A stretch of 64,000 nucleotides of DNA from Variovorax beijingensis (GTDB taxonomy: Bacteria > Pseudomonadota > Gammaproteobacteria > Burkholderiales > Burkholderiaceae_C). The translations under genes and the position numbers were made by a program. Numbering within the stretch: the first letter of the stretch is position 1; every line of letters starts with the position of its first letter. Shown here in pieces: positions 53,613 through 62,127 of this stretch. Location of the stretch: the NCBI RefSeq assembly GCF_003951285.1, contig NZ_RXFQ01000026.1, positions 1 to 64,000 of the forward strand, given 5' to 3'. The notes under the pieces are model-generated. The model had not been told where the DNA came from, did no database searches, and saw only the letters and a list, made by a program, of their open reading frames with translations.

Positions 53613-54434
53613 GTGTCCGCCATGCAACCCACGGTCCATATCGTCCGCCCGAGCCTGGCGCCTGCGGCGTCCGCCGCTCTCAAGCGCAGCCTCGCCTGGC
53701 AGCTCTCGTGGGCGGGCCTGCTGATCCTGCTGGCCGCGTCCTGGAAGGGCGCCGACATGCGTCCGTTCGAACTCTGGCGCGATTCCGGCAACATGGCTAC
53801 CTACGCGGCCGAGTTCTTTCCGCCGAACTTCACGCAGTGGCGCATGTACCTGCAGGAGATGGTCGTCACCTTGCAGATCGCGCTGTGGGGCACGGCGCTG
53901 GCCGTGGTCACAGCCGTGCCGCTCGCGCTGCTGGCTTCCGCCAATATCGTGCCCTGGTGGATCTACCAGCCGATGCGCCGCCTCATGGACAGCTGCCGCG
54001 CCATCAACGAGATGGTGTTCGCGATGCTGTTCGTGGTGGCCGTGGGCCTGGGCCCCTTCGCCGGCGTGCTGGCGCTGTGGGTGCACACCACGGGCGTGCT
54101 GGCCAAGCTGTTCGCCGAAGCGGTGGAAGCCATCGACCCGCAGCCGGTGGAAGGCATCCGCTCCACGGGCGCCAGCGCGCTGCACGAGATCGTCTACGGC
54201 GTGCTGCCGCAGGTGATGCCGCTGTGGATTTCGTATGCGCTGTACCGCTTCGAGTCGAACGTGCGCTCGGCTTCCGTGGTGGGCATGGTGGGCGCGGGCG
54301 GCATCGGCGTGGTGCTGTGGGAGATCATCCGCGGCTTCCAGTACGCCGAGACCTGCGCGGTGATGCTGATCATCGTGGTGAGCGTGAGCGCCATCGACCT
54401 GGCGTCGGCGCGCATCCGCAAGTTCCTGATCTGA
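53613..54434 (+). CDS. phnE: Phosphonate ABC transporter permease PhnE
   Basis: This ~273-residue membrane protein has about six hydrophobic segments and the permease loop EGIRSTGASALHEIVYGVLP. GTG 53613 or ATG 53622 may be the start; neither has a clear ribosome site. It is the only permease gene in the cluster. Confidence 0.92.
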   Translation: MSAMQPTVHIVRPSLAPAASAALKRSLAWQLSWAGLLILLAASWKGADMRPFELWRDSGNMATYAAEFFPPNFTQWRMYLQEMVVTLQIALWGTALAVVTAVPLALLASANIVPWWIYQPMRRLMDSCRAINEMVFAMLFVVAVGLGPFAGVLALWVHTTGVLAKLFAEAVEAIDPQPVEGIRSTGASALHEIVYGVLPQVMPLWISYALYRFESNVRSASVVGMVGAGGIGVVLWEIIRGFQYAETCAVMLIIVVSVSAIDLASARIRKFLI

Positions 54435-54500
54435 GTGCGGGGCAGGGCAGGGCGGGCCTGCGCGGGCGAGGCAGAATCCGGCAAGGACTTCCGCACGCAC

Positions 54501-55151
54501 ATGAACGCCCAGACATTGCTCCCCATTCTTCAGCTCCAGGACCTGAGCTTTGCCTACCCGGGCCAGCCCGCGCTCGCATCCGGCTGGTGCGCTTCGGTGG
54601 GCGAGGGCGTCACGCTGCTGTATGGCGACACGGGCAGCGGAAAGTCGACCCTGCTGCGCGTGATCGCGGGCGCGCTGCCTTCGGCTTCCGGAACGCTGAC
54701 GCTCGCGGGCGCGCGGCTCGACACCGAGCCCGAGGCCTACACGCGCAACGTGTTCTTCTGCGACCCGGCCGCCGGAGCCTTCGAACAGCTCACCGCGCGT
54801 GCATGCACGGCCACCCTGAGCGAAGGCGACGCTGGCTTCGATGCGGCGCTGTGGCAGGTGCTGGTCGAGGGTTTTTCGCTGGCGCCGCACATCGACAAGC
54901 CGATGTACATGCTTTCCACCGGATCGAAGCGCAAGGTGGGGCTGGCGGCCGCGCTGGCCTCGGGCCGCCCGCTGGTGCTGCTCGACGAACCCGAAGGCGC
55001 GCTCGACGCGCGCTCGATCGGCTGCCTGTGGAGGGCCGTCGAGTCGTTGGCCGGGCACGCGGGCCGTGCGATCGTCATTGCCAGCAGCGCGCGCCTCGAC
55101 CACGTTCCGCGGGTTGCGCTCGCCGGGTGCATCGAGCTGCCGCTTCGCTGA
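54501..55151 (+). CDS. Stand-alone ABC ATPase after phnE
   Basis: This 216-residue ATPase has Walker A GDTGSGKST and Walker B LVLLDEPEGALD, but the signature reads STGSKRKVGLA instead of LSGGQ, as in small CcmA-like exporters. No permease partner follows. It lies 66 bases after phnE; whether it serves phosphonate metabolism is unclear. Confidence 0.8.
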   Translation: MNAQTLLPILQLQDLSFAYPGQPALASGWCASVGEGVTLLYGDTGSGKSTLLRVIAGALPSASGTLTLAGARLDTEPEAYTRNVFFCDPAAGAFEQLTARACTATLSEGDAGFDAALWQVLVEGFSLAPHIDKPMYMLSTGSKRKVGLAAALASGRPLVLLDEPEGALDARSIGCLWRAVESLAGHAGRAIVIASSARLDHVPRVALAGCIELPLR

Positions 55152-55208
55152 GTGGTCCGGCGCAAGAGGTTCATTCCAGAGCGCTGACTCCCGGGTTGCG
55201 ATCCGCCG

Positions 55209-55532
55209 TCAGCGCTCCTTGCACTTGACCTCTTCCTTGAACACCTCGCGGCTGGCCTCGAGCTTGACCTTGCAGGGGCCGTCCCGGAACTCGTCCTTCC
55301 ATTCCCCTTGCCACGTGGCCCCGACGCCGTCCTTGCACTTGACCTCGCGCTTGAACTCGCCTCGCTTCGACTCCTGCTTGACCTCGCAGGGCCTGGCCCA
55401 GCGGTCGTCGCGCCAGTTGCTTTGCCAGTCGCCGCGTCGCCAGCGCTTCTTCGAATCGTCGTCGTCGGCGAAGGCACAGGGGGCGGCGATGGCGGAAAGC
55501 AGCACGAATGCGGCGGTGGCTCGAATGGACAT
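55209..55532 (-). CDS. Small secreted protein with two EFRDG-CKV type units
   Basis: This is a 107-residue precursor with signal peptide (1-22, cleavage near AFA). The mature part has two copies of a Lys/Glu-rich unit with paired Cys: PCEVKQESKRGEFKREVKCK, and EFRDGPCKVKLE ending EEVKCKE. The unit matches the protein at 17771-18109. Function unknown. Confidence 0.75.
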   Translation of the reverse strand: MSIRATAAFVLLSAIAAPCAFADDDDSKKRWRRGDWQSNWRDDRWARPCEVKQESKRGEFKREVKCKDGVGATWQGEWKDEFRDGPCKVKLEASREVFKEEVKCKER

Positions 55533-55594
55533 TGCGTTCTCCTTGACGAGATGTGGCTGCTGCGAAAGCGTGTGCCGGCGGCAAGCGCTCGCGC

Positions 55595-55891
55595 TCAGCG
55601 CCGATACGGATTGTGGGGGCGGCGGTCGTAGCGGTCGGGCACACCGTCGCGGTCGCTGTCCCGGCGCGCATGGCGGTAGTCGGCGCGGCGGCCATGACGA
55701 TAGTCGGCATGGCGGTCGTGGCGGTGGTCGTAGCCGTGTCGCACCACGTGCCGCGGCGGGGGCGGCGGAACAACGACCACGTGCGGGCGATAGCCGTGGT
55801 CTCCATGGTGCGGCTGCGCTTGCGCAGGAGCGCTCAGGGCGGCCAGGGAGAGCAGGGCGGCCGTAGCCAATGCGAGGGACAACTTCTTCAT
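55595..55891 (-). CDS. Small secreted His/Arg-rich protein with a TSP3-like calcium motif
   Basis: This 98-residue precursor has a signal peptide (1-25, cleavage after AQA), a Pro/Val stretch, a His/Arg/Tyr-rich middle with HADYRHGRRADYRHARR repeats, and a final DSDRDGVPDRYD, a thrombospondin-3-like calcium-binding loop. Metal or calcium binding in the envelope is plausible. Confidence 0.7.
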   Translation of the reverse strand: MKKLSLALATAALLSLAALSAPAQAQPHHGDHGYRPHVVVVPPPPPRHVVRHGYDHRHDRHADYRHGRRADYRHARRDSDRDGVPDRYDRRPHNPYRR

Positions 55892-56021
55892 TGCAACTCC
55901 TTCGAGTCGTTGTATTCAGGAGTTCCCATGCTGAGGGCGCAATGTGAAGGGCCGGTAAGGCTGCGGCGAATTTCCGATGAACTTTTTGCAGGGCATTTCG
56001 GCATGCGTGGGCGCCGCCTCC

Positions 56022-57371
56022 CTAGGCAGGCGGCATCCCCTTCAGCGCCCTCGCGGAGCGGGCGAGCCCTTCAAGGATCCGGCCCGACACCGCGGCCGGA
56101 AAGTGCGCGGGCAAGCGCGCAGCGATCCGATCGATCACGCCTGGCGTTGCCGCGAGCACGCGCTGGATGATGCTCTCGGCATCCGGGCCGTAGTGGCACT
56201 TCTGCGCCATGGCGTTGAAGTGGCGCCGCTGGATGGTCTTGAAGTGGTAGTGCCTGCTCTTGCCGGACAAGGCCATCGCGAGCTTGGCTTCGTGCCTGGA
56301 GAACTGGTTCGGGCCGTTGCCTTCCAGGGGCCAGATGGACATCACGTCATAGAGGGGCGTCAGCCTGTAGCGGCCCATCGGGAGCCAGGCAATGCTGAAG
56401 TTCTTGGCATGCCCGTCGGGCGCGCCCAGCATCCAGAAGAGCAGCTGTGCGGTGAGGAGCGTTGCCAGGTCTTCCTGGGCGTTGACCGAATTGCGCAGTA
56501 CATCGGCCAGGTCGGTCATTCCCGGTCCGCCGTCCGCTTCGTATTTCAGATGCGACGGCCTGCCGAGGGCCTGGCAGAAGTCTTCCTGTGGCAGGCGCAG
56601 CCACCAGTTTCCGGAGGAGTGCAGACGGCGGTCGAAGCGCTCGACGGCCAGCACCTTCTGCGAACCGAATCGGAGCATCGCGCTCCGGGGAACAGGAACG
56701 CCGTACTCCTGGAGGATGTTCAGGCAGATCCACTCGTTCTCCACCGAGGTGTTGAAGTCGGCCTTGCGATGGCCGACGAGGCCCAATGGCAGCTTCAGGA
56801 TATGCGTGGTGGGGGTCGAGCCCTGCGGACGCACCCACTGGCCTTCGTGCCACAGAAGAGCGGTTTTCTCCTGGGCGCCCGCCAGGGAGATGCGAAGCTC
56901 GTCGCCAGGCAGCGCTTGCGTGGCGAAGCTGCCCGGATCGACCGTCTGCTGCAGCAGCCGTTCGACGCCGGCCTCGCTCATCGGCTCGCCCTCGATGCGT
57001 TCCACATCGGCCGGGCTGGCGTTCTCTCCCAGCAGCTGGATGGCGCCCACGCAATCCCTGCCGATCGCCTGTAGGAGGTCGAAGGCCTGCGTCGTCTGCG
57101 TGCCGAAGCGGCTCGCAATGCGCTGGCGGATGGGCAAGCTGTCCGGCAGCAGGTTGTCGAAGTAATTCCGGACGACAGCGCCCTTGTGGGTGAAGCCGCG
57201 CACCAGCGGCAATGAAAGCGAGAGCGGGCGCCCCGCGGGCGAATCGGCCCAGGCATCGTCATAGCGCAGTTCGTCCGCCCCGTGCGCGGGGATGCGCCAG
57301 CTGCCTACCCGTTCACCGTTGGCCCAGATGGAAAGCGCCTGGAGGCCCCGTGTGCGTGCCACGCTCACCAC
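56022..57371 (-). CDS. hipA: HipA-type Ser/Thr kinase toxin
   Basis: This 449-residue protein has the HipA N-terminal subdomain and kinase domain: ISLAGAQEKTALLW (Gly-rich loop), APDGHAKNFSI (catalytic Asp and Asn) and LTPLYDVMS (metal-binding Asp). The length fits E. coli HipA (440). HipA kinases phosphorylate tRNA synthetases and cause dormancy. Start is GTG 57371 or 57368, overlapping the hipB stop. Confidence 0.9.
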   Translation of the reverse strand: MVSVARTRGLQALSIWANGERVGSWRIPAHGADELRYDDAWADSPAGRPLSLSLPLVRGFTHKGAVVRNYFDNLLPDSLPIRQRIASRFGTQTTQAFDLLQAIGRDCVGAIQLLGENASPADVERIEGEPMSEAGVERLLQQTVDPGSFATQALPGDELRISLAGAQEKTALLWHEGQWVRPQGSTPTTHILKLPLGLVGHRKADFNTSVENEWICLNILQEYGVPVPRSAMLRFGSQKVLAVERFDRRLHSSGNWWLRLPQEDFCQALGRPSHLKYEADGGPGMTDLADVLRNSVNAQEDLATLLTAQLLFWMLGAPDGHAKNFSIAWLPMGRYRLTPLYDVMSIWPLEGNGPNQFSRHEAKLAMALSGKSRHYHFKTIQRRHFNAMAQKCHYGPDAESIIQRVLAATPGVIDRIAARLPAHFPAAVSGRILEGLARSARALKGMPPA

Positions 57372-57622
57372 TCCGGGGAAGGTGCTTTGCTGCCAGTGGG
57401 CGCTGGCCTCTTGGAGCCCACCACCATTTCAAGGCCCAGCACGCCGAAGATGGCCAGCAGCTGCTCCAGGCTCAGCGAGCCCGGGTTGAGCTCCATGTGG
57501 GACATCCGGCTCTGGCTGATGCCGAGCCGCTCGGCCAGCCTGACCTGCGAGATGCCCGCTTCCTTGCGCGCGGCCTTGAGCAGCGCGCCGAGCTGGGAGG
57601 GAACCGAAAGGATTTGCTGCAT
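57365..57622 (-). CDS. hipB: HipB-type antitoxin/repressor
   Basis: This 85-residue protein is an Xre HTH (LAERLGISQSRMSHMELNPG) with a short tail. It overlaps hipA and should bind both HipA and the operators upstream. The start at 57622 lies 6 bases from the first operator. Confidence 0.9.
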   Translation of the reverse strand: MQQILSVPSQLGALLKAARKEAGISQVRLAERLGISQSRMSHMELNPGSLSLEQLLAIFGVLGLEMVVGSKRPAPTGSKAPSPEW

Positions 57623-57627
57623 GGAAA

Positions 57628-57724
57628 TACCGATGAGACGGGTACTTGGAAGATTACCCATCAGACGGGTAATTGTCAAATACCCAGCTGATGGGTATTT
57701 GAGGAATTACCTATTTCATGGGTA
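57628..57724. promoter_or_regulatory. Four HipB operators
   Basis: Four 17-bp sites of the form TACC[CTG]A-n5-A[TC]GGGTA (variants allowed) start at 57628, 57655, 57681 and 57708, that is every 26-27 bases. They read TACCGATGAGACGGGTA, TACCCATCAGACGGGTA, TACCCAGCTGATGGGTA and TACCTATTTCATGGGTA. They cover the hipBA promoter. Confidence 0.8.
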
Positions 57725-57781
57725 ATCGGAGTCGAAGCATGGGCATCCCGTACGGCCTCGCAGAGCAGCGTCCTCGAAGCC

Positions 57782-58618
57782 CTATCGACCCAGGAATTCG
57801 ACCGCCTTGGGCACGAAGTCCGCATGGAACTGGAACACGCCGCCGTGGCCGGCATCGGGGTAGATGATCAGCGTGCTGTTCGGAAGCCGCCACGCCAGTT
57901 CGCGCGAGTTCGCGGTCGGGACCATCCGGTCGTCGTCACCGTTGACGATGAGAACGGGCTGCTTGACCACCGAAAGATCGGCCGGCTGTTTGCGGCCCCA
58001 GGTCTTCACCGCCCGCAGCTGCGCCAGGTACGCGGCGATCGTGATCTCCTTGTCGCGGTTCTCCGAGCGTTCCTTCAATCGCGCGAGGAAGGCCTTGCCG
58101 GCCTCGATGCCGCCCGGCGTGCGCGTGAAGAACAGGAACTGCTTGGGGTCCTGGCCGGTGAAAAGACCCCGCAGGAGGTCGTAGTGCGCGACCCTGGCCA
58201 CCGCGCTGATGCCCTCGCCGCCCGCGGGGCCGGTGCCCGCGAGGATCATCTTGCGCACGAGCAGCGGCTCCTTCAGCACGATGTCCTGGGCGATCATTCC
58301 GCCCATCGAAAGGCCGAAGAGGTCGACCTGCCCGAACCCCATGGCCTTGATGAAGGCGATGGCGTCGTCGGCCATCTGCTCCACCGAGTCGGACGGCGAA
58401 CCGCTGGATGCGCCGACGCCCCGGTTGTCGAACGCGATCACGTGGTGCGTCGCCGCGATGCCATCCATGATGCGCGGGTCCCAGTTGTCCAGGACGGCGG
58501 CCAGGTGAACGAGAAACACGACCGGTGTTCCGCCATGGTGCGCTCCCAGTTCCCGGTACGCAAAATCCACGCCGCCGGCGAAGATGGATCTCGTTGGAAC
58601 GTCCGCCCAGCGGTGCAC
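57782..58618 (-). CDS. Alpha/beta hydrolase
   Basis: This 278-residue hydrolase has the nucleophile elbow GLSMGG, acid region NGDDDRMV and DAGHGG with catalytic His. The start codon is GTG, directly after the SDR stop. It is the last gene of a TetR-linked operon. Substrate unknown. Confidence 0.85.
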   Translation of the reverse strand: MHRWADVPTRSIFAGGVDFAYRELGAHHGGTPVVFLVHLAAVLDNWDPRIMDGIAATHHVIAFDNRGVGASSGSPSDSVEQMADDAIAFIKAMGFGQVDLFGLSMGGMIAQDIVLKEPLLVRKMILAGTGPAGGEGISAVARVAHYDLLRGLFTGQDPKQFLFFTRTPGGIEAGKAFLARLKERSENRDKEITIAAYLAQLRAVKTWGRKQPADLSVVKQPVLIVNGDDDRMVPTANSRELAWRLPNSTLIIYPDAGHGGVFQFHADFVPKAVEFLGR

Positions 58619-59323
58619 TCAGGCCACCTGCGGAAGGTAGCTGGGCCTGGGCGCCGTCATCCCTTGCTTGACCTGCTGCGTGAGCTCATCGGCCAGCACC
58701 TCGTCGAGGCCCGATTCGAGCCCGTCGAGCGCACGCTTCACGATGTCTTCAGGGCTCGTCTTCGGCACATCGAAGCCGCGCGTGAGATCGGTGTCGACAT
58801 AGGCCATGTGCAGTGCCAGCACCTGCGTCTTCTGCGCCGACAGTTCGCTGCGCAAAGCATTGGTGAGCGACCAGGCGGCCGACTTGCTGGCCGAATAGGC
58901 CGCCAGTTCCCCGCCATTCACCCACGAGGCGACCGACAGGACGTTGAGCAGCGCGCCGCCGCCGTTGGCCTTGAGAATGGGCGCGAAGGCCTTGCTCATG
59001 CGCAGCACGGCAAAGAAATTGGTCTCGAAGATTTGCCGTGCGACCTCTTCGCTGTCGGCCGCGAGAAAGCCGCCCACCTGGGCAATGCCGGCGTTGTTGA
59101 CCACCAGCGTCACATCGGATGCCGCAGCCGCGGCGGCCGCCACGTCTTGCGGATTGTTGACGTCCAGGCGCAGCGCCTGGACCCCGGCCTGGGTCACGGT
59201 TTCGGGGTTGCGAGCGCCCACATAAACCTTGCGGGCGCCGCGGGCCAGCAGCTCGCGCGCGAATGCCAGGCCGATGCCGCGATTGGCGCCAGTGACAAGA
59301 GCAACGGAATTTTCGATCTTCAT
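58619..59323 (-). CDS. SDR-family oxidoreductase
   Basis: This 234-residue SDR has TGANRGIG at 11-18, NNAG, and catalytic Ser and YSASK. It lies 41 bases after the MDR gene, in the operon with DUF2147 and the hydrolase. Confidence 0.9.
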   Translation of the reverse strand: MKIENSVALVTGANRGIGLAFARELLARGARKVYVGARNPETVTQAGVQALRLDVNNPQDVAAAAAAASDVTLVVNNAGIAQVGGFLAADSEEVARQIFETNFFAVLRMSKAFAPILKANGGGALLNVLSVASWVNGGELAAYSASKSAAWSLTNALRSELSAQKTQVLALHMAYVDTDLTRGFDVPKTSPEDIVKRALDGLESGLDEVLADELTQQVKQGMTAPRPSYLPQVA

Positions 59324-59364
59324 GGGAATCTCCAAAAAATGAGGGGAACAAGAATGAACAAGGC

Positions 59365-60366
59365 TCACTTGAGCTTGACGACGACCTTGCCCTTGGCGCG
59401 GCCTGCTTCGACATAGGCCAGGGCTTCGTTGGTGGCGTCGAACGGGAACACGCGGTCCATCACGGGCCGGATGGCACCGGCCTCGATGAGTCGCGTGATC
59501 TCGCGCAGCTGGCTTCCGTTTGCCCTCATGAAGAGAAACGAGAAATCGACGCCGCGGCCTTTGGCTCTGCGCCTGATGCCGGAACTCAGCAGCCGCATGA
59601 CCAGCTTCACGAAGCCGGGTGCGCCGCTTTGCTTTCCGAACTCGGGGTCGGGCGGTCCGGAGATGGTGATGAGCTTGCCGCCGCGCTTGAGCACGCGCAG
59701 GGATTTCTCGAGCGTCTTGCCGTCCTGGCTGTTCAAGACCACGTCGTAGTCGCGCAGCACATCCTCGAAGTCCTGCGTCCTGTAGTCGATGGCGACATCC
59801 GCACCCAGGCTCTTCACGAGCGCGGCATTGGCCGAGCTCGTCGTCGTGGCGACGGTGGCGCCCAGCTGCTTGGCCAACTGGATCGCAAAGGTGCCCACGC
59901 CGCCGGAGCCCGCCTGGATGAACACCTTCTGGCCCTTCTTCAGTCCGGCCTTCTCGACCAGTGCCTGCCACGCCGTCAGGGCCACCAGCGGAATGGAAGC
60001 GGCTTCTTCCATCGTGAGGCCCTGCGGCTTGGGCGCGAGCGATGCCTCCTTGACCGCAACGAACTCGGCGAAGGTGCCGATCCGGAAATCGTCCGCCCGC
60101 GCATAGACCTCGTCGCCCGGCTTGAACTGCCGCACGCGCGCGCCAGCCTTGACCACGATACCGGCCACGTCGTGCCCCAGCACGAGGGGCAGGCGGTACG
60201 GCAGGATGAGCTTGAACTCCCCATTCCTGATCTTGGCGTCCAGCAGGTTCACGCCGGCGGCATGCACCTCGACCAGGACCTCGTCATCGCGCAGCTCCGG
60301 CGTGGGCACGTCTGCCGATCGCAGCGCACCCTTCTTGGTGTATCGATCGAGAACAAATGCTTTCAT
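59365..60366 (-). CDS. Zinc-free MDR oxidoreductase (quinone oxidoreductase-like)
   Basis: This 333-residue NADP-dependent enzyme has GHDVAGIV near 63 and the cofactor loop QAGSGGVGTFAIQLAKQLGA; the zinc-binding Cys set is absent. It lies 11 bases after the DUF2147 gene. It probably reduces quinones or activated alkenes. Confidence 0.88.
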   Translation of the reverse strand: MKAFVLDRYTKKGALRSADVPTPELRDDEVLVEVHAAGVNLLDAKIRNGEFKLILPYRLPLVLGHDVAGIVVKAGARVRQFKPGDEVYARADDFRIGTFAEFVAVKEASLAPKPQGLTMEEAASIPLVALTAWQALVEKAGLKKGQKVFIQAGSGGVGTFAIQLAKQLGATVATTTSSANAALVKSLGADVAIDYRTQDFEDVLRDYDVVLNSQDGKTLEKSLRVLKRGGKLITISGPPDPEFGKQSGAPGFVKLVMRLLSSGIRRRAKGRGVDFSFLFMRANGSQLREITRLIEAGAIRPVMDRVFPFDATNEALAYVEAGRAKGKVVVKLK

Positions 60367-60377
60367 GGTCTTCCTTG

Positions 60378-60872
60378 TTACTGGCGTATCCAGGTCTGTG
60401 AACGGCCCAGCATGGGCACACCGATGTAGCCGCGCACGCTGAGCTTCTTGCCGTTGTCGGTCAGGCGCACAGTGCTGCGGTAGACCTTGCCGTTGTCGGG
60501 ATCGAGGATCTGGCCGCCGGCGTATTCGTCACCGTCCTTCTTCAGGCCATTCAGGATCACCAGCCCGACGACCGGTGCATTCTTGTGGGCGCCTTCGCAC
60601 TTGTCGCAGGTCGGATTCGGGTCTTCGTTCGGGGCCGGAAATACTTTTTCGATCTTTCCCTGGAGGACACCATTCGATTCGGTGAGGCGGATCAGCGCCC
60701 GCGGCTTGCCGCTGACGTCGTCGACGTTCTTCCACAGGCCGACGGGCGATGTCTCGTCCGCCCGGGCTGGCAACGCCGTGAATGCTGCGGCCGCGGCGAA
60801 GCCCTGGAATGCGAGCGCGAAGAGGAGCGGAAGCGCGCGCGCTTTGCCGGCGGGGTTTTGTTTATGTCGCAT
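60378..60872 (-). CDS. DUF2147 secreted protein
   Basis: This 164-residue precursor has a signal peptide (ALPLLFALAFQGFAAAAAF, cleavage near ARA) and a DUF2147 domain (VGLWKNVDDVSGKPRALI, then CDKCEG and the GYIGVPMLGRSQTW end). MMLIMR at 60884 could extend it. It is the first gene of the operon, and the TetR-type palindrome lies over its start. Confidence 0.85.
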   Translation of the reverse strand: MRHKQNPAGKARALPLLFALAFQGFAAAAAFTALPARADETSPVGLWKNVDDVSGKPRALIRLTESNGVLQGKIEKVFPAPNEDPNPTCDKCEGAHKNAPVVGLVILNGLKKDGDEYAGGQILDPDNGKVYRSTVRLTDNGKKLSVRGYIGVPMLGRSQTWIRQ

Positions 60873-60884
60873 GATAAGCATCAT
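60871..60884. promoter_or_regulatory. TetR-type operator over the DUF2147 start
   Basis: ATGATAAGCATCAT pairs at 12 of 14 positions and shares CGCATGATnnGCATCAT with the site at the tetR start. Confidence 0.6.
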
Positions 60885-60923
60885 ATTTATGGGCGAAAAA
60901 ATGGGATTCGTGCCGCGGTGGAT

Positions 60924-61511
60924 TCAGGCCGGCGTCAGGTGCTTCAGCGCAGCCTCGCACAGGCTGGCCGACAGCGCGGGCTCGTCGACCGCGCGCGCCA
61001 GCAGCAAGGTGCCGACCATGGTGGCGACGGTCACCAGTGCGCGTTCATGCGCAGCGGGCTGCCCCCAGTCGGGCGACTGGCGGGCGACGAGATCGATCAT
61101 TTCCTTGACGTACCGCGTGGTCACCCGCCGCACCTCGGCGGCCTGGCGCGGCGTTTCCGAGCCCAGCGCGGCCAGCGGGCACCCCATCTCCGCGTGCGCC
61201 ACATGTTCCGGCGAGAGATAGGTGCGCAGCATGGAGGCCAGGGCCTGGCCGGAGGGCTCTTCAGAAGCGGCCTTGGCCGCCGCCGCGGCCGATTCGGTGC
61301 AGGCCCGGCCTGCCGCTTCGGCCAGCATGGCTTCGCGCGACGGGAAATGGGCGTAGAAGGCACCATGGGTCAGTCCGGCTTCCTTCATGATGTCGGCCAC
61401 GCCGGTGCCGTCGTAGCCGCTGCGGCGGATCGCCCGGGCAGCCACGGACAGGATGCGCTCGTGCGAGGCTTCCTTGGCTGCCGCCCTGACGCTGTGCTTT
61501 GTATTTCGCAT
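60924..61511 (-). CDS. TetR-family regulator
   Basis: This 195-residue repressor has an N-terminal HTH (VADIMKEAGLTHGAFYAHFPSR overlaps it) and a TetR_C-type ligand domain. Starts at 61511, 61520 or 61523 are possible; all lie within the perfect palindrome, so it should repress itself and the DUF2147 operon. Confidence 0.88.
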   Translation of the reverse strand: MRNTKHSVRAAAKEASHERILSVAARAIRRSGYDGTGVADIMKEAGLTHGAFYAHFPSREAMLAEAAGRACTESAAAAAKAASEEPSGQALASMLRTYLSPEHVAHAEMGCPLAALGSETPRQAAEVRRVTTRYVKEMIDLVARQSPDWGQPAAHERALVTVATMVGTLLLARAVDEPALSASLCEAALKHLTPA

Positions 61512-61523
61512 GATGCGCATCAT
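61510..61523. promoter_or_regulatory. Perfect TetR-type operator over the tetR start
   Basis: ATGATGCGCATCAT is a perfect 14-bp palindrome that includes the possible start codons of tetR, 101 bases before the divergent deaminase gene. Confidence 0.65.
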
Positions 61524-61623
61524 ACATAAAATCCGACAATCCGCAAACGCGCGGGGCCGGCCGGCCATGGCGGCAGCAGGGCTGCTGCGGCAGAACGTTC
61601 TCAAGAGCAAGGAGAAAAAGGCG

Positions 61624-62115
61624 ATGTACCAAGAGACTTTCATGAGGCAGGCCCTGGCGCTTGCGGCCAAGGCCCTCGATACGCCCGGCACCGAGCCGTT
61701 CGGGGCCGTGGTCGTGAAGAACGGCCAGGTCGTCGGCGAGGGGCTCAACCACTCGGTGGCGAATTTCGATCCGACCTCGCACGGCGAAGTCGAGGCGATC
61801 CGCGATGCCTGCAGGCGGCTGCGCAGCGTCGACCTTGCCGGATGCGACCTGTACACCTCGTGCGAGCCATGCGCCCTGTGCGTCGCGGCGATGCGCATCG
61901 CCGGCATCCGCGCGCTCTTCTACGCAGCCTCCATGGAACAGGCAGGCCGGGCCTTCGACGGGCTGCCGGCCGCCGCCCGCCACCCGATCGACGTGGACGA
62001 TCTCCGCGCGGAAGCGGGCGCGCCCCTGGCCCTGCGCAAGATGCCGGCGCAGCAGCACCTGGCCGATGAAGCCACCAAGGTGCTGGCCGCCTGGGCGGCG
62101 CCGCGCAAGTGCTGA
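61624..62115 (+). CDS. Nucleoside/guanine deaminase-like zinc enzyme
   Basis: This 163-residue cytidine-deaminase-fold protein has SHGEVEAI (His53, Glu55) and TSCEPCALC (Cys80, Cys83), the zinc site and proton shuttle. It resembles guanine deaminases. It is divergent from tetR and may share its control. Confidence 0.88.
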   Translation: MYQETFMRQALALAAKALDTPGTEPFGAVVVKNGQVVGEGLNHSVANFDPTSHGEVEAIRDACRRLRSVDLAGCDLYTSCEPCALCVAAMRIAGIRALFYAASMEQAGRAFDGLPAAARHPIDVDDLRAEAGAPLALRKMPAQQHLADEATKVLAAWAAPRKC

Positions 62116-62127
62116 GGGTTTGTCTGG

